Shown here: in pieces, positions 46,714 through 56,643 of the stretch
Position numbering within the stretch: position 1 is the first letter of the stretch
Layout: every line of letters starts with the position of its first letter
NCBI RefSeq assembly: GCF_031179145.1
Contig: NZ_JAPSIB010000002.1
Span: forward strand, 210,404 to 274,403
Reading direction: 5' to 3'
DNA length: 64,000 nt
DNA from: Brevibacterium sp.
GTDB lineage: Bacteria > Actinomycetota > Actinomycetes > Actinomycetales > Brevibacteriaceae
Translations under genes and position numbers: made by a program
Notes under the pieces: generated by a model
Told to the model about the DNA's origin: nothing
The model's database searches: none
The model's input: only the letters and a program-made list of their open reading frames with translations

Positions 46714-47222
46714 CTCTCCTTCCGGGGAGCAGCGCTCTCGGGCTGCCCGTGGCTGGACATGAACATCATCGTCTGCCGCACCGCTTTGGCGACCAGGGTC
46801 CCGTGCTGGTTGTAGCCGCGGTGCTCGAGGGTGACGATCCCCTGCCCGGGGCGGGACTTCGAATCACGCTTGTCGACGATCGTGGTCTCGGCATAGAGCG
46901 TGTCGCCGTGGAAGAGCGGGGCCGGGAAGGACACCTCGGAGAAGCCCAGGTTGCCGACGATGGTTCCCTGCGTGAGCTGGGAGACGGACAGTCCGACGAG
47001 CGTGGCCAGGGTGAACATCGAGTTGACGAGGCGCTGCCCGAAGGGCTCGGTCTCGGCGAAGGCCGCGTCGAGGTGAAGGGCCTGGGTGTTCATCGTCACC
47101 GCCGTGAACCAGGTGTTGTCCGCCTCGGTGATGGTGCGGCCGGGAGCATGCCGGTAGACGGCTCCGACCTCCATCTCGTCGAGCCAGAGCCCGCGCTGCT
47201 CGATGACCTTGTTCTCGCTCAT
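46710..47222 (-). CDS. MaoC-family dehydratase (hotdog-fold enoyl-CoA hydratase)
   Basis: The 170-residue protein has the hydratase-2 elements: DEMEVGAVYRHAPGRTITEADN, the ALHLDAAFAETEPFGQRLVNSMF substrate segment (shown by its ends) and GDTLYAETTIVDKRDSKSRPGQG. It belongs to the mesaconyl/methylglutaconyl-CoA hydratase type MaoC group. Together with the CitE-like lyase it could turn 3-methylglutaconyl-CoA into HMG-CoA and then cleave it. It is the first gene of this two-gene minus-strand unit and diverges from the small membrane protein / NCS1 operon. Confidence 0.87.
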   Translation of the reverse strand: MSENKVIEQRGLWLDEMEVGAVYRHAPGRTITEADNTWFTAVTMNTQALHLDAAFAETEPFGQRLVNSMFTLATLVGLSVSQLTQGTIVGNLGFSEVSFPAPLFHGDTLYAETTIVDKRDSKSRPGQGIVTLEHRGYNQHGTLVAKAVRQTMMFMSSHGQPESAAPRKER

Positions 47223-47294
47223 GTGTCACTCCTCACTTGTCCTGATTTGAGCTTAGCCGCTGCCGGGGAGGCGAAACGAGTCGGGTCCGGGGTC

Positions 47295-47347
47295 TTCAAC
47301 TTCACCGTCTGGTCGGTATAGAGTGGTAATTTGACGGAGCCGTCAAA
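47295..47347 (+). promoter_or_regulatory. promoter and palindromic operator of the NCS1 transporter operon
   Basis: A TTCAAC / 16-base spacer / TATAGA pair (47295-47300 and 47317-47322) is a plausible sigma-A promoter. Seven bases beyond the -10 lies a perfect palindrome, TTTGACGG-AG-CCGTCAAA (47330-47347), positioned like a repressor operator over the transcription start. The coding start follows 77 bases later. No regulator gene of matching type is adjacent, so the controlling protein is encoded elsewhere. Confidence 0.55.
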
Positions 47348-47423
47348 GATTCGGCCCCGCCTCGGATGCAACGTCGGCCGGGCTCAGGTCGGCGACGTGA
47401 ACCCGGTCAAAGGAGACCAGATC

Positions 47424-47588
47424 ATGGACCAGAATTTTCGTTCGGAGCTCGACCGGCGCCTCGATCTCTACGAGGACCCCGCCAGCGATGAAGGCGTCCT
47501 CCCACCACTGCCGGTCGGCGACATCGTCATCTCGATCGTCGTCCTCGCCGTTCTCTCCATGGCCCTGCTCGGGTGGTGCTTCCTATGA
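47424..47588 (+). CDS. 54-residue single-pass membrane protein coupled to NCS1 transporter
   Basis: The short protein begins MDQNFRSELDRRLDLYED, with an acidic/amphipathic N-terminus, and ends in one hydrophobic helix (about 34-53, ISIVVLAVLSMALLGWCF). An AAAGGAG site is nine bases before ATG 47424. Its stop overlaps the transporter start as ATGA, so the two are made together. The layout resembles small accessory proteins (for example YhdT/DUF485-type) next to secondary transporters, but I recognise no family. It probably assists assembly or gating; this is inference. Confidence 0.8.
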   Translation: MDQNFRSELDRRLDLYEDPASDEGVLPPLPVGDIVISIVVLAVLSMALLGWCFL

Positions 47589-49060
47589 GCTTCCACATCA
47601 GCCGCAGCGCCCCCGAGCCCGGTTCCACGAGCGATCTTCCGCTCCTGAAGAAGGAGCGGATCTGGAGCTTCGGGGACTTCTCCGCCGCCAACATCGGTCT
47701 GGCGATCGCCACCTGGGCATTCCTCCAGGGCGGGGCCGTCGCCTACTACGTCGGCGCGAAGGAGGCCGTGGCCAGCATCGTCATCGGCTACGGCATCAGC
47801 ATCATCTTCGTCGCCCTCGCTCCCTGCGTGCCCTCGGCCAGGTACGGCGTCGAACAGTTCGTCTCGCTGCGCTCGTCGTTCGGCACCTCCGGCTCGCGGG
47901 TGATCATGCTCGTCCTCTCCGCGCTGCTCGCCGCAGCCTGGGCGGCGGTGCTCGCCATCATGTGCGGGCACGCCTTCGCCAATGTCTGCAATGCCCTCCT
48001 GGGCACGGATCTCGCGACCGACAGCCTGTTCGTCAAACTCATGGGCCTGAGTGCCGTGATCGTCTCCTGGATCATCCTCACCCAGGGGCCGAGGTCCATC
48101 GAGACGGTGAACAAGTTCGTCTCCCCCGGACTCGTGGTCGTCACTCTCATCATGCTCGTCCTCGTCTTCACCCAGATCGGCTGGACCGAGCTGATGGAGC
48201 TCAAACCGCTCGCCGCTGACTTCGACAAGCACATGGCGTTCATGATCGCGATCGAGCTCAACGTCGCCGGCGGCCTGGCCTGGTGGCCCAACGTCGGCAA
48301 CCTGGCCCGGCTCACCCGCAGCTCCCGCGCCGCCTACTGGCCGAACATGATCGGCCTGTTCCTCGCCTCGGTGCTCGCCGCCGTCGTCGGCGCGTTCGCC
48401 GCACTGGCCCTGGGCTCCGAGGATCCCACGCTGTGGATGATCCCGCTCGGCGGCTTCGTCCTCGGCGGTCTCGCGCTCCTGTTCGTCGGCTTCGCCAACA
48501 TCACCTCCATCGTGGCGCAGGGATACGCCGCCCTGGTCGCCGTGCGCGGCGGCGCGGGCTCCGTCGGCCGTCGCCTGCCCTGGCCGGTGCTCGGCGCGCT
48601 CCTCTTCGTGCCCGCCGTCGTCCTCGTCTTCTTCCCCGACGTCACGTACAACAACTACGGCCGGTTCGTGTCCTGGGGTGCGACCGCTCTGGCGCCGCTG
48701 TGCGCCGTCCAGTTCGTCGACTTCTTCATCCTCCGCAGGCAGCGCCTCGACCTGCGGGCGATGTACGACAACCGGCCCGGCTCGCCCTATCACTTCTCGG
48801 GCGGGTTCAACGTCGTGGCGTTCGTCTCAGCGGCCGCGGGTGCGCTGACCTACGGCCTGCTGCTCAACCCGGTCGACTACATCCCCGCCGAGGCGTTCCG
48901 CTGGCTGACCGCGTCACTGCCGGCGATGATCGTCTCCGGCGTCCTCTACTGGGTGCTCACGAAGATCATCACCATTCCGCTCGGGCAGGGTGGATTCGGG
49001 GCGCAGGCGCCTGCCACCGGGGAACCGGAATCGGCGGGGCGCGGTCCCGGACGCCTATGA
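47585..49060 (+). CDS. NCS1-family purine/cytosine permease
   Basis: The 491-residue transporter has twelve membrane helices with NCS1 features: the ERIWSFGDFSAANIGLAIA start of TM1, YGVEQFVSLRSSFG, and the GLAWWPNVGNLARLTRS region between TM5 and TM6. NCS1 proteins import nucleobases, hydantoins, thiamine or allantoin with Na+ or H+. The substrate is not determined; no matching catabolic gene lies adjacent. The start at ATG 47585 overlaps the small membrane protein stop. It is followed by a hairpin at 49119. Confidence 0.9.
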   Translation: MSFHISRSAPEPGSTSDLPLLKKERIWSFGDFSAANIGLAIATWAFLQGGAVAYYVGAKEAVASIVIGYGISIIFVALAPCVPSARYGVEQFVSLRSSFGTSGSRVIMLVLSALLAAAWAAVLAIMCGHAFANVCNALLGTDLATDSLFVKLMGLSAVIVSWIILTQGPRSIETVNKFVSPGLVVVTLIMLVLVFTQIGWTELMELKPLAADFDKHMAFMIAIELNVAGGLAWWPNVGNLARLTRSSRAAYWPNMIGLFLASVLAAVVGAFAALALGSEDPTLWMIPLGGFVLGGLALLFVGFANITSIVAQGYAALVAVRGGAGSVGRRLPWPVLGALLFVPAVVLVFFPDVTYNNYGRFVSWGATALAPLCAVQFVDFFILRRQRLDLRAMYDNRPGSPYHFSGGFNVVAFVSAAAGALTYGLLLNPVDYIPAEAFRWLTASLPAMIVSGVLYWVLTKIITIPLGQGGFGAQAPATGEPESAGRGPGRL

Positions 49061-49118
49061 CGGCCGGTCCGCAGAGGTTCCCGGCCGGGGCCGACTAAGC
49101 TGGGAAGCGAACCCGACT

Positions 49119-49149
49119 GCTCCTGCCGACCGTGCTGACCGGCAGGAGC
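49119..49149 (+). terminator. hairpin after the NCS1 gene
   Basis: GCTCCTGCCG (49119-49128) pairs perfectly with CGGCAGGAGC (49140-49149) around an 11-base loop. It lies 58 bases past the transporter stop and 31 bases before the HAD-phosphatase start. No T-run follows. It probably separates the two genes' transcripts or acts in the HAD leader. Confidence 0.6.
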
Positions 49150-49180
49150 GGTCTCCAGCGTCCCCGAGCCGAGGAGTGAG

Positions 49181-49993
49181 ATGGAGCGCGAACCGATCGA
49201 CTGCTGGTTGACCGACATGGACGGCGTCCTGGTCAAGGAGAACTATGCGCTCCCCGGCGCGCAGGAGCTCCTCGAGCAGTGGCGACGGAACGACACCCCG
49301 TTCCTCGTCCTGACGAACAACTCGATCTACACCGCTCGGGATCTCTCCGCCAGGCTGCGGGCCAGCGGCCTCGTGGTTCCCGAGAGCCACATCTGGACCT
49401 CGGCGATGGCCACCGCCGATTTCCTCCGCCATCAGGTCGAGAACGGCACGGCGTTCGTCGTCGGTGAGGTCGGCCTGACGACCGCCATCCACGAGGCCGG
49501 GTTCGTGATGACCGAGCACCGGCCCGACTTCGTCGTCGTCGGCGAGACCCACACCTATTCGTTCGAGGCGATCACGAAGGCCATCCGCCTCATCCAGGCG
49601 GGTTCCCGGTTCATCGTCACCAACCCCGACGCCACCGGTCCCAGCCCCTCCGGGGTGCTGCCCGCGACGGGAGCGATCGCGGCTCTGATCACGAAGGCGA
49701 CCGGTCGCGAGCCCTATGTCGTGGGCAAGCCGAATCCGATGATGTTCCGCTCGGCGCTCAACAAGATCGGGGCGCATTCGTCGTCGACCGCGATGATCGG
49801 CGACCGGATGGACACCGACATCATCGCGGGCATGGAGGCGGGGATGCACACGGTTCTCGTGCTCTCGGGCATCTCCACCGCCGAGGATGTCGCGCGCTTC
49901 CCGTTCCGCCCCGACGAGATCATCACCGGGGTCCATGAGCTCCTCGACGTCCCCCTCGACGAACTCGGCGCAGACGTCGCCGGGTCCGCCTGA
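49181..49993 (+). CDS. HAD-IIA family phosphatase (NagD-like)
   Basis: The 270-residue enzyme has the nucleophile motif LTDMDGVLV (D12, D14), the second motif VLTNNS (about 46-51), a C2-type cap and the last motif MIGDRMDTDIIAG (about 205-217). NagD-like proteins hydrolyse nucleoside monophosphates or sugar phosphates. The ATG at 49181 follows GAGGAGTGAG. It converges with cardiolipin synthase. It may be linked with the neighbouring nucleobase transporter in nucleotide salvage, but there is no direct support. Confidence 0.9.
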   Translation: MEREPIDCWLTDMDGVLVKENYALPGAQELLEQWRRNDTPFLVLTNNSIYTARDLSARLRASGLVVPESHIWTSAMATADFLRHQVENGTAFVVGEVGLTTAIHEAGFVMTEHRPDFVVVGETHTYSFEAITKAIRLIQAGSRFIVTNPDATGPSPSGVLPATGAIAALITKATGREPYVVGKPNPMMFRSALNKIGAHSSSTAMIGDRMDTDIIAGMEAGMHTVLVLSGISTAEDVARFPFRPDEIITGVHELLDVPLDELGADVAGSA

Positions 49994-50001
49994 GGGCTCG
50001 C

Positions 50002-50038
50002 CTGTTCCCTGCGGCAGCTGGGCCAGTGCAGGAAACCT
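50002..50038. terminator. probable bidirectional hairpin between HAD and cls
   Basis: GTTCCCTGC (50004-50012) pairs with GCAGGAAAC (50028-50036) with one mismatch that can be a G-T wobble. The hairpin fills the 44-base space between convergent stops and could terminate both genes. The stem is modest, so this is a moderate call. Confidence 0.45.
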
Positions 50039-51525
50039 CACTCCAGGGCTGAGGTCAGCCGCATCACGGATTCCATGTACCGCCGCCGCAGCGGGCGCTT
50101 CTCCCATTCCTCGACGCTGAGCTCACTGCTCGCGCGCCGGTAGCCGGAGATCACCTCGGCGATCTCCGAAACGAGGTTGCCTCCGGTGGTCAGGAGGCTG
50201 ATCTCGTAGTTGAGGCCGAAGGAGCGCATGTCCATGTTCGACGACCCCATGACGCCGTACCGGCCGTCGACGATGAAGCACTTCGTGTGCAGCACCTGGG
50301 GTTTGGGGAAGCGGAAGATCCGCACTCCCGACTCGAGCAGCCCCTGGTAGTAGGAGGACTGGGCACGGTCGACCATGTACTGGTCGGCCTGCTCGCTGAC
50401 GTAGAGTTCGACCGCGACGCCCCGGCGGGCTGCGGTGACGACGGCGGTCAGGAGGGCCTCGTCGGGCACGAAGTACGGGCTGACGATCTCCAGGCGCTCC
50501 TGCGCCAGGTACATCAGAGAGATGAAGACTTTGAGGTTCGGCTCAGTGGTGAAGCCAGGACCCGAGGGGATCAGCTGCATGCCGTTGACATCTCCGCCCA
50601 TCTCCGGCTCGATCGCGTGGCCGTCGTATTCCCTGATCTCGAGCTCCTCACCGCATTCGGAGTACCAGTCGGTGGCGAAGATCGCCTCGACGGTGGCGAC
50701 GATCGGTCCGCTGACCTCGACCATGATGTCGTGCCAGTGCCTTCCGACCTTGATGTTCCCCTTCTTCAGATAGCTGGAGTCGATGAGGTTCTGCGACCCC
50801 ATCATCGCCTTCTTCCCATCGACGACGACGAGCTTGCGGTGATTGCGCAGGTCGATGCGGCGTGCTTTGCCGCGCCAGGGGATGAAGGGCAGCATGAGAT
50901 GCCACTCGATGCCGGCCGCGCTCAGCCTCTTCCCGAGCTTGTGGAACCCGCGGTACTTGCGGGAGCCGATGTGGTCGTACATGACCCTGACCTCGGCTCC
51001 GCGCGCCGCGGCGCGTTCGAGGGCCCGGAAGAACACGTCGGTGGTGTCGTCCCAGGCCATGATGTAGATCTCGACGTGAACGTACTTCTCGGCCTCGTCG
51101 ATGAGCTCGGCCATCCGCCGGATGCTCGCCTCGTAGTCGGAGATCAGTCCGTGGTTGACGCCGGCGACCATCGGCAGCGCGGTGAGTTCACGTCCGAGTC
51201 GCACGATCGAGTCGAACTCCCGCGGCGCCTGCAGGGAGGGCGGGATGTCCGGCAGATCGTCGGCGCCCTCATGCATGAGCTCGTTCGCCGCGGCTTGGAT
51301 CCGCTGCCTGCGCCGATTCACATACGGGTTGCCGAGCAGCAGGAACAGGGGAATGCCGACAATCGGCAGGAACAGGATCAGCAGCAGCCAAGCCGTGGCC
51401 GATGACGGGCGGCGGCCTTGCGGCACGATGCCGATCGCGACGATCAGGGCGAGGTATTCGAGGACGATCCACGTCACCGTCAGATAGGTGGGCAGACCGC
51501 TGAGGTCGATGAGCTTGAACTCCAT
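50038..51525 (-). CDS. cls: cardiolipin synthase (phospholipase D family)
   Basis: The 495-residue membrane enzyme has two N-terminal helices (about 8-32 and 40-62), then two HKD motifs: HRKLVVVDGKKAMMGSQN (about 225-242) and HTKCFIVDGRYGVMGSSN (about 404-421). Two such motifs and the WDDTTDVFFRAL segment define bacterial Cls, which joins two phosphatidylglycerols. Actinobacteria more often use a CDP-alcohol phosphatidyltransferase for cardiolipin, but the PLD-type enzyme occurs in Micrococcales. The start at ATG 51525 follows GGAAGGGCCG. Confidence 0.94.
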   Translation of the reverse strand: MEFKLIDLSGLPTYLTVTWIVLEYLALIVAIGIVPQGRRPSSATAWLLLILFLPIVGIPLFLLLGNPYVNRRRQRIQAAANELMHEGADDLPDIPPSLQAPREFDSIVRLGRELTALPMVAGVNHGLISDYEASIRRMAELIDEAEKYVHVEIYIMAWDDTTDVFFRALERAAARGAEVRVMYDHIGSRKYRGFHKLGKRLSAAGIEWHLMLPFIPWRGKARRIDLRNHRKLVVVDGKKAMMGSQNLIDSSYLKKGNIKVGRHWHDIMVEVSGPIVATVEAIFATDWYSECGEELEIREYDGHAIEPEMGGDVNGMQLIPSGPGFTTEPNLKVFISLMYLAQERLEIVSPYFVPDEALLTAVVTAARRGVAVELYVSEQADQYMVDRAQSSYYQGLLESGVRIFRFPKPQVLHTKCFIVDGRYGVMGSSNMDMRSFGLNYEISLLTTGGNLVSEIAEVISGYRRASSELSVEEWEKRPLRRRYMESVMRLTSALE

Positions 51526-51645
51526 GATCGGCCCTTCCTGACGTGACGGTTGCTCTCACCCTATCCGCAGCCGGCCTGGTCACCCTGGACGGGCCCTACT
51601 GCACTGCGGGCGCGGCCACCAGCCCCTGGCCGGCGGCCGCGCGGC

Positions 51646-52818
51646 TCAGAGTCCGAGTTCGCGGGCGATGAGCATGAGCTGGACCTCGGTGGTGCCCTCG
51701 CCGACCTCGAGGATCTTCGAATCGCGGTAGTGACGGGCAACGAGGTACTCGTTCATGAACCCGTAGCCGCCGTGGATCTGGGTGGCGTCGCGGGCGTTGT
51801 CCATCGCGGCCTCGCCGGCGACGGTCTTCGCGATCGCGGCCTCCTTCTTGAACGGCAGCCCTGCCTCCATCCGCGAGGCGGCGAGGTAGTAGGCCGAGCG
51901 GGCTGCCACGGTGCGGGCCTCCATCCGCGCGATCTTGAACGAGATCGCTTGGAAGTCCGCGATCGCGTGACCGAAGGCCTTGCGCTCCTTGGCGTACTTC
52001 ACGGATTCATCGACACAGCCCTGAGCGGCGCCGACGGACAGAGCCGCCACGGCGATGCGGCCCTCGTCGAGGATGCTCAGGAAGTTCGCGTAGCCGCGGC
52101 CGCGCTCGCCGAGGAGGTTCTCCTCGGGCACCTGCACGTCCTCGAAGGTCAGCGGATGGGTGTCGGAGGAGTTCCAGCCGACCTTGTCGTAGGCCGGTTC
52201 CACCGTGAAGCCGGGGGTGCCCGCGGGGATCATGATCGTCGAGATCTCAGGAACCTCGCGTCCGCTCTTCGACATCCGCGTGCCCGTCACCGCGGTGGCC
52301 GTGACGAGGCGGGTGATGTCGGTGCCCGAGTTCGTGATGAAGCACTTGCCGCCGTTGATCGTCCAGGTGCCGTCGTTGAGGATGGCTTTCGTCTTGGTGC
52401 CGCCGGCGTCGGAGCCGGCTTCGGGCTCGGTCAGGCCGAAGGCGGCCAGTCCGGAGCCGTCGGTGAGCTGGGGCAGCCATTCGCGCTTCTGCTCCTCGGT
52501 GCCGAACCGATAGATCGGCATCGCCCCGAGCGAGACCCCGGCTTCGAGGGTGATCGCCAGGGACTGGTTGACCCGGGCGATCTCCTCGATGGCCAGGGTG
52601 AGGGCGAAGTAGTCGCCGCCCATCCCGCCGTACTCCTCAGCGAAGGGCAGGCCGAACAGGCCCATCTTCCCCATCTTCGCCACCAACGCGTAGGGGAACT
52701 CGTGTCTGGCGTCGAGTTCGGCGCTGACGGGCGCGACCTCCTCGTCGGCGAATCTCGCGACGGACTGTCGCAGGTCCTCGTACTCTTCGGGCAGCATGCC
52801 CGGAACGAAAGCAGTCAT
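51646..52818 (-). CDS. acyl-CoA dehydrogenase (FadE19-like, probable isovaleryl-CoA / branched-chain type)
   Basis: The 390-residue flavoenzyme has the standard signatures [17 protein letters not shown] (about 132-148) and the C-terminal [20 protein letters not shown], with the catalytic Glu in the usual helix. The [19 protein letters not shown] segment is typical of the FadE19 group that works with AccA1/AccD1. It overlaps the carboxylase alpha gene as ATGA, placing it last in the accD-accA-acd operon. The likely reaction is isovaleryl-CoA to 3-methylcrotonyl-CoA; 2-methylbutyryl-CoA is an alternative. Confidence 0.92.
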   Translation of the reverse strand: MTAFVPGMLPEEYEDLRQSVARFADEEVAPVSAELDARHEFPYALVAKMGKMGLFGLPFAEEYGGMGGDYFALTLAIEEIARVNQSLAITLEAGVSLGAMPIYRFGTEEQKREWLPQLTDGSGLAAFGLTEPEAGSDAGGTKTKAILNDGTWTINGGKCFITNSGTDITRLVTATAVTGTRMSKSGREVPEISTIMIPAGTPGFTVEPAYDKVGWNSSDTHPLTFEDVQVPEENLLGERGRGYANFLSILDEGRIAVAALSVGAAQGCVDESVKYAKERKAFGHAIADFQAISFKIARMEARTVAARSAYYLAASRMEAGLPFKKEAAIAKTVAGEAAMDNARDATQIHGGYGFMNEYLVARHYRDSKILEVGEGTTEVQLMLIARELGL

Positions 52819-54884
52819 GCCTTCCCCTCCATCGTTGTCGGTTCGGTCTCGGTCGGTGCTGTTTCAGTCGGTGCTGGTGCTGCTGCGGCCGTCGTCGCGG
52901 TCTCCTCGGCGTCCTCGACGACAGTGGCGAGCACTTCGTCGAGGGCGACCTGCGCCCCTTCGGCGACGGCGACGGTGACGGTGCCCGTGGCGGGGGCGGT
53001 GAGCACGTGCTCCATCTTCATCGCCTCGACGATGACGATCGGCTCGCCCTGGCCCACATGCGTCTGGGAGTCGACGAGCACCCGGACCACGGAGCCGGGC
53101 ATCGGTGCGAGCACCTGTGAACCGCCCTGACCCGGGTGCAGCGAGGTGTCGGCGGCGGGTCGGGTGAAGACGTGGATGCCGTTCTCACCGCTGATCCAGA
53201 TGCTGCGGCTGCGCGCGTCGGAGAACACGCGACCGGTGTGCGCGACGTCGTCGAGGGTCACGTGCCAGAGTCCCGAATCGTCGACGACGATGTCGCTGGC
53301 AGCCGCCTCGACGTCGACCGGCTCCCCGCCGGAGGCGAGGCTGACGGTGGGCCGGAAGTCCGGGCGGGACGTCCGCCAGGCGGTGGGCCGCCCCCACGCC
53401 GAGGCGGTCCGCGAGGTGTCCCTGCTCGTCACGGCGCCGGTGAGCTCGGTTCCGGCCCTCCCCGCGGTGGCGAGCACCGCGGCGGCGGCGAACTGCCGGT
53501 CGAACTCGCTCGGGGCATGGGCGAGCTGCGCGGCGTCCATCGTGTCGATGAGTGAGGTGTCGAGGTCGCCGGCGATCACCTCGTCGAGGCCCAGCAGGGT
53601 GCGGAGGAAATCGATGTTCGTCACGATCCCCGGCACCGCCGAGGCGGCGAGCGCCGCGTCGAGGCGGGCCAGTGCGGTGGCCCGGTCATCGGCGTGGACG
53701 ATGAGTTTGGCGATCATCGGATCGTAGTCGGAGGCGATGGTCTGGCCGGCGGTCAGCCCGGCGTCGACGCGGATGCCCTCTCCTGCCGGGAACACGACGT
53801 CGAGCGCGGTGCCGCCGGTGGGCAGGAATCCGCGGGCGGGATCCTCGGCGTAGATGCGGGCTTCGATGGCATGGCCGCTCAGGGTGACGTCGTCCTGGCG
53901 CAGCGGCAGCTCCTCCCCGGCCCCGATGCGCAGCTGGAGTTCGACGAGGTCGACTCCCGTGACCGCCTCGGTGACGGGGTGCTCGACCTGCAGCCGGGTG
54001 TTCATCTCCATGAAGAAGAACTCGTCGGGCCGGTCGGCTCCGACGATGAATTCGACCGTGCCGGCGCCCCGGTAGCCGACGGATTTCGCGGTCTCACAGG
54101 CGGCCTGCCCGATCCGGGCCCTGGTCTGCGCGTCGAGGAGGGCCGAGGGCGCCTCTTCGATGACCTTCTGATGCCGACGCTGCAGGGAGCATTCGCGCTC
54201 GCCGAGGTGAATGACGTTGCCGTGGGAGTCCGCGACGACCTGGACCTCGATGTGACGCGGGGTGGCGACGAGGCGTTCGAGGAACAGGGTGTCGTCGCCG
54301 AAGGAGTTCGCGGCCTCACGCCTGGCGGCGTCGAGGGCGGCCGGCAGGTCGGCGGCGTCGTGCACGGCGTGCATGCCCTTGCCGCCGCCTCCGGCCGAGG
54401 GTTTGATGAGGACCGGGAACCCGATGTCGTCGGCAGCGGCGACGAGCTGCTCGTTCGTCATCGCGGCATCCTTGGTGCCGGGCACCAGGGGCACCCCGCG
54501 CGCCGACACGGCCTGCTTGGCGGTGATCTTGTCGCCCATGATCCGGATCGCGTCCGAGCCTGGTCCGAGGAACACGATGCCCGCGTCCTCGCAGGCGCTC
54601 GCGAACTCGGCGTTCTCGGACAGGAACCCGTAGCCGGGGTGAATGGCCTCCGCCCCGGTGGACCGGGCTGCGGCGATGACCTTGTCGATGCGCAGATAGG
54701 ACTCGGAGGCCGCGGCCGGCCCGAGGCGGACCGCGGTGTCGGCGGCGCGGACGTGGGCGGCGTGGGCGTCGGCGTCGGAGTAGACGGCGACGGTCCGGAT
54801 GCCCAGGCGCCGGCACGTGCGGATGACGCGGAGGGCGATCTCGCCGCGGTTGGCGATGAGGACGGTGCGAAACATTCTTCTCAT
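52815..54884 (-). CDS. accA1: acyl-CoA carboxylase alpha subunit (biotin carboxylase + BCCP), methylcrotonyl-CoA type
   Basis: The 689-residue protein has a biotin carboxylase domain ([18 protein letters not shown], the ATP loop [14 protein letters not shown] and [13 protein letters not shown]), a poorly conserved linker, and the C-terminal biotinyl domain with EAMKMEH (about 641-647). An extra Ala/Thr/Pro/Glu tail of about 45 residues follows. This architecture is that of actinobacterial AccA1-3. Start choice is between ATG 54884 and 54875 ([11 protein letters not shown]), the latter having a closer Shine-Dalgarno. It is paired with accD upstream and the acyl-CoA dehydrogenase downstream. 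Confidence 0.95.
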   Translation of the reverse strand: MRRMFRTVLIANRGEIALRVIRTCRRLGIRTVAVYSDADAHAAHVRAADTAVRLGPAAASESYLRIDKVIAAARSTGAEAIHPGYGFLSENAEFASACEDAGIVFLGPGSDAIRIMGDKITAKQAVSARGVPLVPGTKDAAMTNEQLVAAADDIGFPVLIKPSAGGGGKGMHAVHDAADLPAALDAARREAANSFGDDTLFLERLVATPRHIEVQVVADSHGNVIHLGERECSLQRRHQKVIEEAPSALLDAQTRARIGQAACETAKSVGYRGAGTVEFIVGADRPDEFFFMEMNTRLQVEHPVTEAVTGVDLVELQLRIGAGEELPLRQDDVTLSGHAIEARIYAEDPARGFLPTGGTALDVVFPAGEGIRVDAGLTAGQTIASDYDPMIAKLIVHADDRATALARLDAALAASAVPGIVTNIDFLRTLLGLDEVIAGDLDTSLIDTMDAAQLAHAPSEFDRQFAAAAVLATAGRAGTELTGAVTSRDTSRTASAWGRPTAWRTSRPDFRPTVSLASGGEPVDVEAAASDIVVDDSGLWHVTLDDVAHTGRVFSDARSRSIWISGENGIHVFTRPAADTSLHPGQGGSQVLAPMPGSVVRVLVDSQTHVGQGEPIVIVEAMKMEHVLTAPATGTVTVAVAEGAQVALDEVLATVVEDAEETATTAAAAPAPTETAPTETEPTTMEGKA

Positions 54885-54894
54885 GGTCGAGGGC

Positions 54895-56508
54895 TCACAT
54901 TCTGAAGACGCCGTAGCCGCTGGCCGACAGCGGACGGTCCATCGGGGCGAAGCGGGCGAGGTCGAGGGCCAGGGACAGGATCTGGCGGGTGTCGGCGGGT
55001 TCGATGATCCCGTCGTCCCACAGCCGGGCCGTGGAGTGGTAAGGATTCCCCTGGGCTTCGTACTGATCGCGGATCGGCTGTTTGAACGCCTCCTCCTCGT
55101 CGGCGCTCCAGGTCTCGCCGCGGCCTTCGAGCTGGTCGCGCTTGACGGTCGAGAGCACGCTGGCCGCCTGCTCGCCGCCCATCACGGAGATGCGGGCGTT
55201 GGGCCACATCCACAGGAAGCGGGGTGAGTAGGCTCGTCCGCACATCGAGTAGTTGCCGGCGCCGAACGAGCCGCCGATGACGACGGTGAATTTGGGCACC
55301 CGGGCGCAGGCGACGGCGTTGACCATCTTCGCGCCGTGCTTGGCGATGCCGCCGGCCTCGTAGTCGCGGCCGACCATGAAGCCGGAGATGTTCTGGAGGA
55401 AGATCAGCGGAACGCTGCGCTGGTCGCACAGTTCGATGAAGTGAGCGCCCTTGACCGCTGATTCGCCGAACAGGATGCCGTTGTTCGCGACGATCCCAAC
55501 CGGATGGCCGTCGATGTGGGCGAAACCGGTGACCAGCGTCGTGCCGTACTCGGCCTTGAACTCGTGGAACAGGGATCCGTCGACGAGGCGGGCGATGACT
55601 TCGCGGACGTCGTAGGGCGTGCGGGAGTCGACGGGAACCACCGAGGTGAGCTCCTCAGTGGCGTGCAGCGGCTCCCGGGGCTCGACGACGTCCCAGTTGG
55701 GCGCCGGTTTCGGTCCGAGGGTGGAGACGATGTCGCGCATGATCTCCAGGGCGTGGGAGTCGCTGGCCGCCAGGTGGTCGGTGACGCCGGAGACCCGTGA
55801 GTGGAGTGCGCCTCCCCCGAGGTCCTCGGCGCTGACCTCTTCCCCGGTGGCGGCCTTGACCAGCGGCGGGCCGCCGAGGAAGATCGTGCCCTGTCCGGCC
55901 ACGATGATCGACTCGTCGGCCATCGCCGGCACGTAGGCGCCGCCCGCCGTGCAGGATCCGAGGACCGCCGCGAGCTGCGGGATGCCCGCCGCCGAGAGGG
56001 TGGCCTGGTTGTAGAAGATGCGCCCGAAGTGCTCGCGGTCGGGGAACACCTCGTCCTGATTGGGAAGGTTCGCGCCGCCGGAATCGACGAGGTAGATGCA
56101 GGGCAGATGGTTGTCCTTGGCGACCTCTTGGGCGCGCAGGTGCTTCTTCACCGTGACCGGGTAGTAGGTGCCGCCCTTGACGGTGGCGTCATTGGCGACG
56201 ATGACGCACTCGCGTCCATTCACCCGCCCGATCCCGGTGATGATGCCGGCGCCCGGGCTGGCGTCGTCGTACATGCCGGTGGCGGCGAGCGGGGAGAGTT
56301 CGAGGAACGGGGTGCCCGGGTCGATGAGGCGCTCGACCCGGTCGCGCGGCAGCAGTTTGCCGCGGTCGAGGTGCCGCTGCCGTGCCTGCTCCGATCCACC
56401 CAGCGCGTTCGCGCTGATGCGGGCCCGGAGCTCGGCGATGAGTTCGGCGTGTGCGCGGGCGTTCTCCTCGCCAGCTGCCGGATTGACCGCAGTTCCCACT
56501 GCTCTCAT
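54895..56508 (-). CDS. accD1: acyl-CoA carboxyltransferase beta subunit (methylcrotonyl-CoA carboxylase-like AccD1)
   Basis: The 537-residue carboxyltransferase has the N- and C-lobes of the crotonase-like fold with [36 protein letters not shown] and [20 protein letters not shown]. The last motif and the [20 protein letters not shown] stretch are close to MCC-beta rather than propionyl-CoA carboxylase. It is the first gene of accD-accA-acd, divergent from a TetR regulator with a shared palindrome. The start at ATG 56508 gives a normal N-terminus. Confidence 0.95.
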   Translation of the reverse strand: MRAVGTAVNPAAGEENARAHAELIAELRARISANALGGSEQARQRHLDRGKLLPRDRVERLIDPGTPFLELSPLAATGMYDDASPGAGIITGIGRVNGRECVIVANDATVKGGTYYPVTVKKHLRAQEVAKDNHLPCIYLVDSGGANLPNQDEVFPDREHFGRIFYNQATLSAAGIPQLAAVLGSCTAGGAYVPAMADESIIVAGQGTIFLGGPPLVKAATGEEVSAEDLGGGALHSRVSGVTDHLAASDSHALEIMRDIVSTLGPKPAPNWDVVEPREPLHATEELTSVVPVDSRTPYDVREVIARLVDGSLFHEFKAEYGTTLVTGFAHIDGHPVGIVANNGILFGESAVKGAHFIELCDQRSVPLIFLQNISGFMVGRDYEAGGIAKHGAKMVNAVACARVPKFTVVIGGSFGAGNYSMCGRAYSPRFLWMWPNARISVMGGEQAASVLSTVKRDQLEGRGETWSADEEEAFKQPIRDQYEAQGNPYHSTARLWDDGIIEPADTRQILSLALDLARFAPMDRPLSASGYGVFRM

Positions 56509-56552
56509 TGGCGTTTCCCTTCCCTGCCCTGGATTCCCTGCCCTGAACTTTC

Positions 56553-56583
56553 AGTTAATTATTGTTAACTCAACTGCTATGAT
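56553..56583. promoter_or_regulatory. TetR-type palindrome and promoter between accD1 and tetR
   Basis: AGTTAA (56553-56558) and TTAACT (56565-56570) form a perfect inverted repeat with a six-base spacer in an AT-rich patch. A TATGAT -10 (56578-56583) follows with GTTAAT as a possible -35 overlapping the palindrome, reading toward tetR. A repressor here would block both directions. Binding by the adjacent TetR is inferred. Confidence 0.6.
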
Positions 56584-56643
56584 ACTGCCGATGGGCGGTT
56601 GTGACAACGCGCACATGAACCAGGGATTCGGAAGGCGAGCGCC

